64,000 bases of DNA from Alkalihalobacillus sp. LMS6 (lineage in GTDB: Bacteria; Bacillota; Bacilli; Bacillales; Bacillaceae_D): NCBI RefSeq assembly GCF_024362765.1, contig NZ_CP093302.1:3781564-3845563 (forward strand), read 5' to 3'. The notes beneath the pieces were generated by a model, which worked only from the letters and a program-made list of their open reading frames with translations, searched no databases and was not told the origin of the DNA. The position numbers and the translations under genes were made by a program. Positions 18,113 through 25,699 of this stretch are shown piece by piece (the stretch's first letter is position 1; each line of letters begins with the position of its first letter).

Positions 18113-19213
18113 ATGGACTCTCTAATTCTTGCATGCCTTATCAGCTTTATAAGTACGCTCATTCTTACCCCTTTTATGATCCGGTTTGCACATCGGTTTG
18201 GCTTTGTCGACAAACCGAATGAGCGCAAAGTTCATCAAAAAGCGATGCCACGAATTGGTGGCCTTGCGTTTATTCTTGGTACGCTTGTTGGTCTTCTGTT
18301 TGTGACAGATCGCCTGCAAGTCGATCTGAGAACAACACTATTTATTATCCTCGGCGCCTTACCATTAATCATAATCGGCTTAATCGATGACCGGTTTATT
18401 CTTAAAGCTAAATATAAACTACTGGCTCAACTCGTTTCAGCAGGTATTGTCGTCAGTTCCGGCTTAACGATTGAATTTATCTCCATCCCGTTTGGAGACA
18501 GAGTAGATTTCGGTTTTCTTAGCACAATTATTACGATCTTTTGGCTTGTTGCGATTATGAACTCCATTAATTTAATTGATGGTCTAGATGGACTAGCCGC
18601 AGGAGTCAGCGTGATCGCATTAACCACTATGCTTGTACTCGCTTCAGGAAACCCAGCTGCCTACGGACTTGTGTTTGCGTTTGGCATCCCACTTATCGGG
18701 AGTGTCGGTGGTTTCTTGTTTTATAACTTTCACCCTGCAAAACTTTTTATGGGTGATACCGGTTCGCTCTTTCTCGGCTATATGATTGCGGTTCTATCAA
18801 TCGTTGGATTATTTAAAAGCGTGACGATGGTAAGTTTAATTGTGCCAATCCTCATTTTAGGTGTGCCTATTATGGATACATTCTTTGCGATTATCCGGCG
18901 GAAATTAAACAGGCAAAGCATTGGTTCGGCAGACAAAGGGCACTTGCATCACTGTCTCTTGAAAAAAGGGTATGGCCATAAGCAAGTCGTTCTGACCATT
19001 TATGGAGTGAGTATTTTATTTGCGACTGCAGCCCTATTAATGACCATGTCCAACCTTTGGCTCTCGCTTCTGCTTCTCTTTGTTGTCACCATACTCATTC
19101 AGCTCTTTGCTGAGCTTATTGGTCTAATTGGTGAAAAACGACAGCCGTTATTGAACTTAATAAGACGAAGAGTCTTTAGAAAGACAACAAAAATGGCCAT
19201 GAGAAGTAAATAA
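18113..19213 (+). CDS. tagO: Undecaprenyl-phosphate N-acetylglucosaminyl-1-phosphate transferase
   Basis: Polytopic PNPT-family enzyme that starts wall polymer synthesis by moving GlcNAc-1-phosphate onto undecaprenyl phosphate. The 366 residues have about 10-11 spans and the family landmarks: DKPNERKVHQKAMPRIGGLA, the DD pair in GLIDDRF, NLIDGLDGLAAG, FMGDTGSLFLGY and the histidine loop DKGHLHHCLLKKG. Length matches TagO (358 in B. subtilis). Preceded by GTGAGGAGCACATC. In this genome it closes the teichuronic-acid-like operon, which makes lipid-linked initiation part of the same locus. Confidence 0.92.
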   Translation: MDSLILACLISFISTLILTPFMIRFAHRFGFVDKPNERKVHQKAMPRIGGLAFILGTLVGLLFVTDRLQVDLRTTLFIILGALPLIIIGLIDDRFILKAKYKLLAQLVSAGIVVSSGLTIEFISIPFGDRVDFGFLSTIITIFWLVAIMNSINLIDGLDGLAAGVSVIALTTMLVLASGNPAAYGLVFAFGIPLIGSVGGFLFYNFHPAKLFMGDTGSLFLGYMIAVLSIVGLFKSVTMVSLIVPILILGVPIMDTFFAIIRRKLNRQSIGSADKGHLHHCLLKKGYGHKQVVLTIYGVSILFATAALLMTMSNLWLSLLLLFVVTILIQLFAELIGLIGEKRQPLLNLIRRRVFRKTTKMAMRSK

Positions 19214-19241
19214 AATTAAGAAATCGTATTTCATTGTCAAA

Positions 19242-19271
19242 ACCCCCTTGCAACATCATGCTGCAAGGGGG
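19242..19271. terminator. Terminator between convergent tagO and mscS genes
   Basis: ACCCCCTTGC and GCAAGGGGGT form the base of a long dyad with an inner CAT/ATG pairing. The minus strand continues into TTTTG. It serves the mechanosensitive channel gene and possibly tagO. Confidence 0.85.
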
Positions 19272-19283
19272 TCTTCTGTCTAC

Positions 19284-20138
19284 TTATGCCTCTTTTTGGT
19301 GAACCGTTACTTGTTGGTATGGTACATCAATTCCTTTTTCATTAAAGGAATCGAGGATTGCTCGACGTATCTCACGCTCTACGCCCCACTGCATAACAGG
19401 CTTACACAAGGCAATCACACGGATGACAGCACCAGACTCACTAATATCTGTAACGCCCATCATATCTGGCTTTTCAATCATGTTTTCGTCTTTCTCGTAA
19501 ACAACAAGACTCGCGTCCATAATGAGTTGTTGCAATTTCTCCAAATCATGCCCGTACGAGACGCGCATGTCTACAACTGCGTAGGAGTTTTCTTTGGAGT
19601 AGTTTTTCAAGTCTTCAATATGACCATTTGGAATGATATTCACTTCGCCTGTCCAGTCTTGAATCTTGGTTACTCTTAATCCAAAATCAATGACTGTTCC
19701 TGTGTACTGTCCGGTTGTAATATAGTCGCCAACCGAGAATTGGTCTTCATACAAAATAAAGAATCCTGTAATCACATCTCGAACGACGTTTTGAGCACCG
19801 AAACCAATCGCAAGACCAAGTACACCTGCACCTACAAGAACAGATGCCAAGTTAAACCCAAGTTCATCCAATACAAGTAAGATCGCGATGAAATACACTA
19901 CATTTGCTACAACACTATGTAAGAGCGATGTGAGCGTTTTGCTTCGTTGTTCAGAAACATTCACATACTTTCCATCGCGCTTCTGTAAAACCCGTGAAAT
20001 GACCCGTTTTAACACGCCTAACACAATACGAGCAAGAATTAAAATAACAATAACTTTTACAAGCGTACTTAAAACGGTTAGCCAGAACTCTGAATCTGAA
20101 AGCAGCTCATACGTAGAGTTCCATAAATCATCAAACAT
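19284..20138 (-). CDS. Small-conductance mechanosensitive channel, MscS family
   Basis: Membrane tension-gated channel that releases solutes on hypo-osmotic shock. About 284 residues, three N-terminal spans, then the pore helix and hinge region ASVLVGAGVLGLAIGFGAQNVVRDVITGFFILYEDQFSVGDYI, which is the family signature, and a cytoplasmic beta-alpha domain. The start at ATG 20138 (MFDDLWNS) has AGGAGG 5 nt upstream; an in-frame ATG 15 bp earlier lies before that site and is rejected. It is 28 bp downstream of the GAF-STAS gene and may be co-transcribed with it. Similar to B. subtilis YkuT. Confidence 0.92.
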   Translation of the reverse strand: MFDDLWNSTYELLSDSEFWLTVLSTLVKVIVILILARIVLGVLKRVISRVLQKRDGKYVNVSEQRSKTLTSLLHSVVANVVYFIAILLVLDELGFNLASVLVGAGVLGLAIGFGAQNVVRDVITGFFILYEDQFSVGDYITTGQYTGTVIDFGLRVTKIQDWTGEVNIIPNGHIEDLKNYSKENSYAVVDMRVSYGHDLEKLQQLIMDASLVVYEKDENMIEKPDMMGVTDISESGAVIRVIALCKPVMQWGVEREIRRAILDSFNEKGIDVPYQQVTVHQKEA

Positions 20139-20166
20139 AAAAACCTCCTGCAAATCATAAGATCAC

Positions 20167-21030
20167 TTATTCATTATCCTCATTTACATCTTTTAAAACA
20201 TAGCCGATATTCATTAACGCTGCTTCAATCGTTTTTACAAACGCCACATCTAATCCGACGAGTTGATCTCGAATATGATGTTCATGAGCAAGCTGAACGG
20301 GAACACCTGACAACATCACTTTTACACCCATTAATCGTAATGCTGATACAAGCGAATGAAGCAACTCTGCAAAACTTGATGCACTCTGCTTCACTTCAGA
20401 TAGGTCGATAATAAAGTGATTCACACGATGATCAAGTGCATAATTCATCGTATCTTCTAAAATCTTCTTTCCTCGCTTTTTGTTAATGTTTCCTTGAACC
20501 GCTAAAATAGCTAAGCCTTTTCGTATCGGAATAATTGGAACGCTTAAAAGTTCAATGTCAGCAAACGTTTCATCAAGTTCAATAATATAAGAGAGCACAT
20601 TCGCAATGGTTTTAAGAAATTCAATATCTTCATCACTGAATCGTTTTTCTTCATGATCCATGACGCAAAGGGTACCGAATGTATCGCCAGCCATACTCTT
20701 TAACTTTACACCCATAAACCCACGTACGTTCCATTCTCTAGCCGCGAGCTGATCTTGCGTGTGCGGGTTTGTCATAAGATTCTCGAATCTCGCGTAGTCT
20801 TTCTCATTTTCAAACACTTGTTTACAGCTAGATTGAACATAATCAAGCTCTAAGTCTTTAGAAAGAATCGTTTCTTCATCATTATAGGCATTTACGATTT
20901 TTATCGACTCGTTTTCTTTTCTTGCAATATAAGCGGTGTTCACCCCTAATTTATTGGAGATAAGCTTAAATAGTTTGTTGGATACTTCAATAACTGATTC
21001 ATAACTTGATTCAAATTTCATGTCTTCCAT
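20167..21030 (-). CDS. GAF-STAS regulator resembling RsbR-type stressosome proteins
   Basis: A 287-residue cytoplasmic protein. Residues about 1-155 form a GAF domain (FGTLCVMDHEEKRFSDEDIEFLKTIA near its end), and about 165-275 a STAS domain (HFIIDLSEV, then LVSALRLMGVKVMLSGVPVQLA). This pairing is typical of stressosome sensors feeding sigma-B, although RsbR paralogues usually have a globin-like N-terminus. The STAS sites that correspond to RsbR Thr171 and Thr205 appear here as Ser or Ala (QSASSFAELL) and His/Glu (LAHEHHI), so phospho-control may differ. Start ATG 21030 has AAAGGAG 9 nt upstream. Neighbouring mscS hints at an osmotic or stress role; this is inference. Confidence 0.78.
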   Translation of the reverse strand: MEDMKFESSYESVIEVSNKLFKLISNKLGVNTAYIARKENESIKIVNAYNDEETILSKDLELDYVQSSCKQVFENEKDYARFENLMTNPHTQDQLAAREWNVRGFMGVKLKSMAGDTFGTLCVMDHEEKRFSDEDIEFLKTIANVLSYIIELDETFADIELLSVPIIPIRKGLAILAVQGNINKKRGKKILEDTMNYALDHRVNHFIIDLSEVKQSASSFAELLHSLVSALRLMGVKVMLSGVPVQLAHEHHIRDQLVGLDVAFVKTIEAALMNIGYVLKDVNEDNE

Positions 21031-21159
21031 ATAATCTGCTCCTTTAAACCTAAAGCGGGATGTCTGATTTTCTTAGCTCCTTTCCCATACCCACATCTCG
21101 TTTTTTAAAACTTCTTTTTTAAATCATGCCCAATCAACGCTGGTGTTACGCATATAAAA

Positions 21160-21185
21160 AAGGTTTGGCATAAGCGCCAAACCTT
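21160..21185 (-). terminator. deoD terminator
   Basis: AAGGTTTGGC and GCCAAACCTT form a perfect 10-bp stem with a 6-nt loop, followed on the minus strand by TTTTTTA, 12 bp after the deoD stop. Confidence 0.9.
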
Positions 21186-21196
21186 CTTTTTATTTA

Positions 21197-21910
21197 TTAT
21201 TCACCTAGCTCTAACGCAATCTCCATCATTTTTGTAAATGATGTTTGGCGCTCTTCCGCTGTTGTTTCTTCTTGCTTATAAATGTGATCGCTGACCGTTA
21301 AGATACATAGCGCATTTACGCCTGCTTCAGCGGCATTCATATAAAGCGCTGCTGCTTCCATCTCGATGCCGAGGATGCCCATTTTACGCCATTTGTCATT
21401 TGCCTCTTTATCGGCGCTATAGAACGTATCGCTTGAAAGGATGTTTCCAACGTGCACTGGATATCCTTTTTCATCTGCAATTTGCTTTGATTTTTCAAGT
21501 AAAGAATATGAAGCGACAGGTGCATAGTGACCAGGAATATGATATTGACTCACATAGCTTGAGTTTGAAGAAGCACCCATTCCAATAATGATATCGTATA
21601 AATTTAAGTCATCTTGTAACGCACCGCAAGAACCGATACGAATTAGGTTTTTAACACCGTAAATGTTGATAAGTTCCCATGAGTAAATGCCCATTGAAGG
21701 CATCCCCATCCCTGTACCCATAACAGAAATCTTCTTTCCATTATACGTACCTGTGTACCCTAACATATTACGTACACTGTTGAACTGCTCGACATTTTCT
21801 AAGAACGTGTCTGCAATAAATTTTGCACGTAGCGGGTCACCAGGAAGAAGGACCGTTTCCGCGATCTCTCCTGTAGGGTTAATATGGGCTGTTTGTTTCA
21901 TGTCTGACAT
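21197..21910 (-). CDS. deoD: Purine nucleoside phosphorylase, DeoD type
   Basis: Cytoplasmic hexameric enzyme of purine salvage, (deoxy)nucleoside + phosphate to base + (deoxy)ribose-1-phosphate. The 237 residues begin with TAHINPTGEIAETVLLPGDPLRAKFIA (phosphate-site Gly-Asp-Pro), contain GMGMPSMGIYSWEL, LIRIGSCGA, the substrate-site MEMEAAAL-type stretch GIEMEAAALYMNAAE, and the catalytic Asp region ILTVSDHIYKQEE. Start has AAAAGGAGTGCAATGAC upstream. Single-gene unit with its own terminator. Confidence 0.96.
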   Translation of the reverse strand: MSDMKQTAHINPTGEIAETVLLPGDPLRAKFIADTFLENVEQFNSVRNMLGYTGTYNGKKISVMGTGMGMPSMGIYSWELINIYGVKNLIRIGSCGALQDDLNLYDIIIGMGASSNSSYVSQYHIPGHYAPVASYSLLEKSKQIADEKGYPVHVGNILSSDTFYSADKEANDKWRKMGILGIEMEAAALYMNAAEAGVNALCILTVSDHIYKQEETTAEERQTSFTKMMEIALELGE

Positions 21911-22048
21911 GTCATTGCACTCCTTTTATTCATTTCCAGTCATTAGTATTGGCTAAAAAATCGTTTCCATTACTACATTAACAAATCCTTACACCCTAAT
22001 CATAGCCAAACCCTACACAATTCGCAAAGATTTCAATGTTCATATGAA

Positions 22049-22073
22049 AAAACCTACCCTCAGAGGGTAGGTT
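22049..22073 (-). terminator. Terminator of the ring-cleavage dioxygenase gene
   Basis: AACCTACCCT and AGGGTAGGTT form a 10-bp stem; the minus strand continues TTTTTTC. It begins 7 bp past the stop codon. Confidence 0.92.
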
Positions 22074-22079
22074 TGGCCA

Positions 22080-23063
22080 TTATTCGTATTCTTTTTCAAT
22101 CGTTTTCGTGCTTCGAACCGTATCGATTGGTCGAACGGCACTTTCGATTTGCTCTCGCTGCGCCTCAAGAAATGGTGGGAGCGATAGTTTTTCACCAAGA
22201 GTTTCGTAAGGCTCATCTCCCATAAACCCAGGACCATCTGTAGCAAATTCAAATAATACTTGCGGAGAAACGCGCGCATACAGTGACTCAAAGAAATGAC
22301 GGTTCACATAACCAGATGTTTGGAAGCCAAGAGATTCAAGATGCTTCGTCCACTCATCAAGTACAGCACGGTCTTCTACTCGGAATGCAGCGTGGTGAAC
22401 AGTGCCATAACCTTGTTGCGCACGAGGCAGAATGGAATTATGTTCGACAACAATTTGTGCACCGTTTCCGCCTTCTCCAACTTCATATAAGAACCGAGAA
22501 CCTTCATGCGCTATTTCTTTGAAGAAAAGCGCATTTTCAAGCACTTGTTTAAAGAAATCTACGTTCGCAACTCGAACAAAAATGGGGCCAAGTCCTGTAA
22601 TCGCATACTCCAAGGGAACTGGACCATCTTGCCAAGGTACACCAGCCGCGACGCCTTTGTTGTGTTCATCAGAAATCAATTGATACTGCTGATCGTCAAA
22701 ATCTACAAACGAAAGAGTTTTCTTTCCAAATTCTTCTTTTACACCTGTGTGCTTAACATTTAACCGATCAAAACGCTTTTCCCAGTAATCAATTGCTTCA
22801 TCCGTGGGTACTCGAAATGATGTCTTAAAGATTTCGTCTGTTCCGTGTGACCCTTTAGGAATACCAGGGAAATCAAAGAACGTCATATCCGTTCCTGCAT
22901 TTCCTTTATCATCCGCAAAAAACAAATGGTACGTTTGAATATCATCTTGGTTGACTGTCTTTTTCACTAGTCTCATACCAAGAGTATAAGTGAAAAACTC
23001 ATAGTTCTTTTCTGCACTACTTGTAATTGCTGTTACGTGGTGAACACCTTTTAAATGATTCAT
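22080..23063 (-). CDS. Ring-cleaving extradiol dioxygenase, MhqO/YkcA type (VOC fold)
   Basis: A 327-residue vicinal-oxygen-chelate protein with two VOC domains (about 5-130 and 155-290). Metal-ligand candidates are His8/His9 (KGVHHVTAIT), His in GTVHHAAFRV and Glu in VLFEFATDGPGF, matching the His-His-Glu triad of this fold. Relatives in B. subtilis protect against quinone-like electrophiles by opening hydroquinone rings. The promoter carries a quinone-regulator-type inverted repeat, in line with electrophile induction. Start preceded by AGGAGGTTTTCAT. Exact substrate unknown. Confidence 0.88.
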   Translation of the reverse strand: MNHLKGVHHVTAITSSAEKNYEFFTYTLGMRLVKKTVNQDDIQTYHLFFADDKGNAGTDMTFFDFPGIPKGSHGTDEIFKTSFRVPTDEAIDYWEKRFDRLNVKHTGVKEEFGKKTLSFVDFDDQQYQLISDEHNKGVAAGVPWQDGPVPLEYAITGLGPIFVRVANVDFFKQVLENALFFKEIAHEGSRFLYEVGEGGNGAQIVVEHNSILPRAQQGYGTVHHAAFRVEDRAVLDEWTKHLESLGFQTSGYVNRHFFESLYARVSPQVLFEFATDGPGFMGDEPYETLGEKLSLPPFLEAQREQIESAVRPIDTVRSTKTIEKEYE

Positions 23064-23088
23064 ATGAAAACCTCCTCAAAAAGTAAAA

Positions 23089-23129
23089 TATCTCTAATTC
23101 AATTATAACTAATTCGAGATAAATGTCAA
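23089..23129 (-). promoter_or_regulatory. Promoter of the dioxygenase gene with an MhqR-like operator
   Basis: Minus-strand TTGACA (23124-23129), 16-bp spacer, TATAAT (23102-23107). TATCTCTAATT (23089-23099) and AATTCGAGATA (23111-23121) are inverted repeats flanking the -10; the right arm is also inside the spacer. The half-site ATCTCGAATT resembles the MhqR box of B. subtilis. The spacing between arms is wider than in the canonical box, so the regulator is a proposal. Confidence 0.75.
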
Positions 23130-23180
23130 TACATCGTTTTACGTTCACTTTTGTTACTATGTCCAACTTTTTAAAAAGAA

Positions 23181-23205
23181 CTCTGACTACCTATAATAGC
23201 CAGAG
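23181..23205 (-). terminator. Terminator of the ubiD-like gene
   Basis: CTCTGGCTA and TAGTCAGAG on the minus strand form a 9-bp stem followed by TTCTTTTT. It lies 9 bp past the stop codon. Confidence 0.8.
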
Positions 23206-23213
23206 ACCTTCTT

Positions 23214-25061
23214 CTATACTTCTCCCACTTCTTCTTTCTTAGCAGCAAGTACGCCGCCTTCTTCAAAGAAATGATCCACACGTGTTTCTACATCTTGATC
23301 CTCTACTAACGGCGGTGCGTGGTGCGGTTTTAACCGCGCATCAATGATGACTGCATCACAACCCCAATGTTTATGTTTGATGAACGCATTGACACCGTGA
23401 ATATCATGAGACGGGTTGCTTCTTGTGAATGTTGCCCATAAGAAATTCTCCAATGATTCACTAAGAAATTCACTGTCATCACACACCACAATGAGTGGGC
23501 TTCGCTCAACATTTACTTCACTCAATCCATTTGCTAATTGCTTCATTTCTTCTTCAACCGACTCATACTCTTCAAAATCAGTTGTAAGCTCTATAGCAAC
23601 AACACCTGGCATGACAAGATTTGCATCTTGAATGCCTTTAACCTGCTTCATTCCATTCGGCACTTGTTTACAAAGATCCCGTTTCACATCACCATAGGCG
23701 GCAAAGGTCACTTTACTACCCCGATTTAAGCCTGTTCCGCTGTAATCGAGTGTATCGATGGTAGAGTTCGTTTGGAAGTGAAGATCTCGCTTTAAATCAA
23801 TGCGCTCTAAGATGTATTGGATAAACGCTGCTTCATCATGTGTATGAATCGGCTCTTCGTCTTCTGCAGTTAGAAACAAATACTTCGCTAAGCTTAACTG
23901 GCCAAAACCTAAAATACGGTTTGCAATAGTTAGTAACTCGGTAGGCTCTTTCACCTTTTCATATGGAGTATAACGCTCACTCCCAATAGCAAAAAGAAGC
24001 GGGTGAACACCAGCAGCATCAACCGCATGTACTTCTTTGACGCCTGGTAACTCTTGCGTTACCGCATCCCCTGTTATTTCATGAATTAACGCACCAAAGC
24101 TCGTATCTTCTTGCGGCGGACGTCCTACGACAGTAAAAGGATAGATCGCGCCTTTTCTTCCATAAACTTTGTGAACCTTCATAACCGGAAACTCATGCGT
24201 TAAGCTATAGTAGCCTAAGTGATCGCCGAATGGTCCTTCTGGCTTCGTTTCATCCGGATAAATTTCACCTGTAATTACAAAGTCGGCATCATGGCTAATG
24301 CAGTAGCCATCAACGTAACCATAGCGAAAGCGTCGATTTGCGAGCAGTCCAGCAAACAACATTTCACTAAGCCCTTCTGGTAATGGCATAACCGCAGACA
24401 GCGTATGAGCTGGCGGCCCACCAATAAAAATGCTCACTTTCAAAGGCTCCCCACGCTTTACCGCTTTCGATTGATGAACACCAATTCCACGTTGAATTTG
24501 ATAATGCAATCCAACTTCTTTTCCAACCTCATACTCATTCCCATCGAGCTGAACCCTGTACATACCTAAGTTGGCAGACATCATCCCTGGCTTGTCCGGG
24601 TCTTCTGTATACACTTGTGGCAATGTAATAAATGAACCACCATCATCTGGCCACGATTGAATAAATGGAATGTCTGTTAGCGCAATCTCTTCTAATTTCG
24701 AACCATTTAAGCCTGGCTTTCTCATTGGCAACGCCGCTAAGGCTGATAAGCCATTGCCGATGTTTTTAAACGGGCTTTTGACCGCTTGCATCGGATCATC
24801 CCGAAGCGCAATAATGTCTTGCACTGAATCCCAGTTTTTTCGAAACATAAATTTACTTCGTTCAATGGAGCCAAAAAGATTTGCGACCGCAGGATATTTT
24901 GAGCCTTTTACATTCTCAAATAGGATTGCTGGTCCGCCTTCTTTGTACGCTCTACGTTGAATGGAAGCCATCTCTAGATAAGGATCTACCTCTTCTTTAA
25001 TTCGCACAAGGTGGCCATGTTTTTCTAGATCAAGCACGCATTCTTCTAAACTTTGATACAT
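23214..25061 (-). CDS. UbiD family decarboxylase (prenylated-FMN dependent)
   Basis: A 615-residue member of the UbiD superfamily, which performs reversible non-oxidative decarboxylation of aromatic or unsaturated acids using prenylated FMN. Seen: GGPAILFENVKGSKYPAVANLFGS at the N-terminus, RGIGVHQSKAVKRGEPLKVSIFIGGPP, GPFGDHLGYYS with the catalytic-region Glu-x-Pro-x-Gly-Pro-Phe (KPEGPFGDH), and ALIHEITGDAVTQELPGV. It is longer than BsdC/UbiD (about 470-500), resembling the long version found in Bacteroidetes and many Bacilli. No UbiX flavin prenyltransferase gene is nearby. Start preceded by GGGAGGTAAGTGA. The physiological substrate is unknown. Confidence 0.85.
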   Translation of the reverse strand: MYQSLEECVLDLEKHGHLVRIKEEVDPYLEMASIQRRAYKEGGPAILFENVKGSKYPAVANLFGSIERSKFMFRKNWDSVQDIIALRDDPMQAVKSPFKNIGNGLSALAALPMRKPGLNGSKLEEIALTDIPFIQSWPDDGGSFITLPQVYTEDPDKPGMMSANLGMYRVQLDGNEYEVGKEVGLHYQIQRGIGVHQSKAVKRGEPLKVSIFIGGPPAHTLSAVMPLPEGLSEMLFAGLLANRRFRYGYVDGYCISHDADFVITGEIYPDETKPEGPFGDHLGYYSLTHEFPVMKVHKVYGRKGAIYPFTVVGRPPQEDTSFGALIHEITGDAVTQELPGVKEVHAVDAAGVHPLLFAIGSERYTPYEKVKEPTELLTIANRILGFGQLSLAKYLFLTAEDEEPIHTHDEAAFIQYILERIDLKRDLHFQTNSTIDTLDYSGTGLNRGSKVTFAAYGDVKRDLCKQVPNGMKQVKGIQDANLVMPGVVAIELTTDFEEYESVEEEMKQLANGLSEVNVERSPLIVVCDDSEFLSESLENFLWATFTRSNPSHDIHGVNAFIKHKHWGCDAVIIDARLKPHHAPPLVEDQDVETRVDHFFEEGGVLAAKKEEVGEV

Positions 25062-25251
25062 TCACTTACCTCCCAAAAAGCTGGTTCTTTCATCTATTAT
25101 GCTTGCATTCATAAAAAAGAGTCAAACCTCAACCGGTTTTCTTATTAAAAGATAGACTTCCCTCATCATATATATTACATAACAACAAATTTTTATTGAT
25201 AATCGATAAATATAATCATACAATAAGAAAAAACAGAAAAGAGGAACCTTT

Positions 25252-25656
25252 TTGAGAAAATTGCTCTTGGCTCTACTTATCCTGCCTCTACTTGCTAGTG
25301 GATGTATAAATCAATCTTTTATAGAAGAAGAAACGTTCATGTCCGTTACGATTGTCAATGAGTCAACTATTCCGATGTATGGATTTGAGATTGAATACGA
25401 AGATGGATTAGCTGGTGTCTCCAACGCAGATGAATCACCTATGAAAAAAGGAGAAGAATTGACGATTGAATTTGCAGAAGAAAATGATTGGATTTATAAC
25501 GACTATGATTTTTCCTTCTTTCTGTATATTGATAAAAATGGAGAGCTATACGATCTACAACAAGTTTTTTCACTCGAAATCGTTGAGAATCGAGACCATC
25601 GCTTTCGGTTAGTAGGGGAAACACTCGAGGAAGCTCGGCTACAATTAATTGATTAA
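25252..25656 (+). CDS. Small acidic lipoprotein of unknown function
   Basis: A 134-residue protein with a signal peptide ending in lipobox LLASGC (Cys about 18), so a membrane-anchored surface protein. The mature region is strongly acidic and shows a beta-sandwich-like pattern (MSVTIVNESTIPMYGFEIEYEDG). No family recognised. The start is TTG at 25252 with GAGGAACC 4-5 nt upstream. It is the only plus-strand gene in the area and converges on the Bce-like operon, sharing a terminator. Confidence 0.75.
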   Translation: MRKLLLALLILPLLASGCINQSFIEEETFMSVTIVNESTIPMYGFEIEYEDGLAGVSNADESPMKKGEELTIEFAEENDWIYNDYDFSFFLYIDKNGELYDLQQVFSLEIVENRDHRFRLVGETLEEARLQLID

Positions 25657-25665
25657 ATACGAAAA

Positions 25666-25692
25666 AGATAAGGGGAAGCGTCACCCTTATCT
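25666..25692. terminator. Shared terminator of the lipoprotein gene and bceB-like gene
   Basis: AGATAAGGG and CCCTTATCT form a perfect stem with a 9-nt loop. The minus strand continues TTTTCG, and a shorter T-rich stretch follows on the plus strand. Confidence 0.85.
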
Positions 25693-25699
25693 CTTCAAT

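Noticed and set aside
19248-19679. A 143-codon plus-strand open frame after tagO
   Set aside because: It runs through the tagO/mscS terminator and antisense to the conserved end of the mscS gene.
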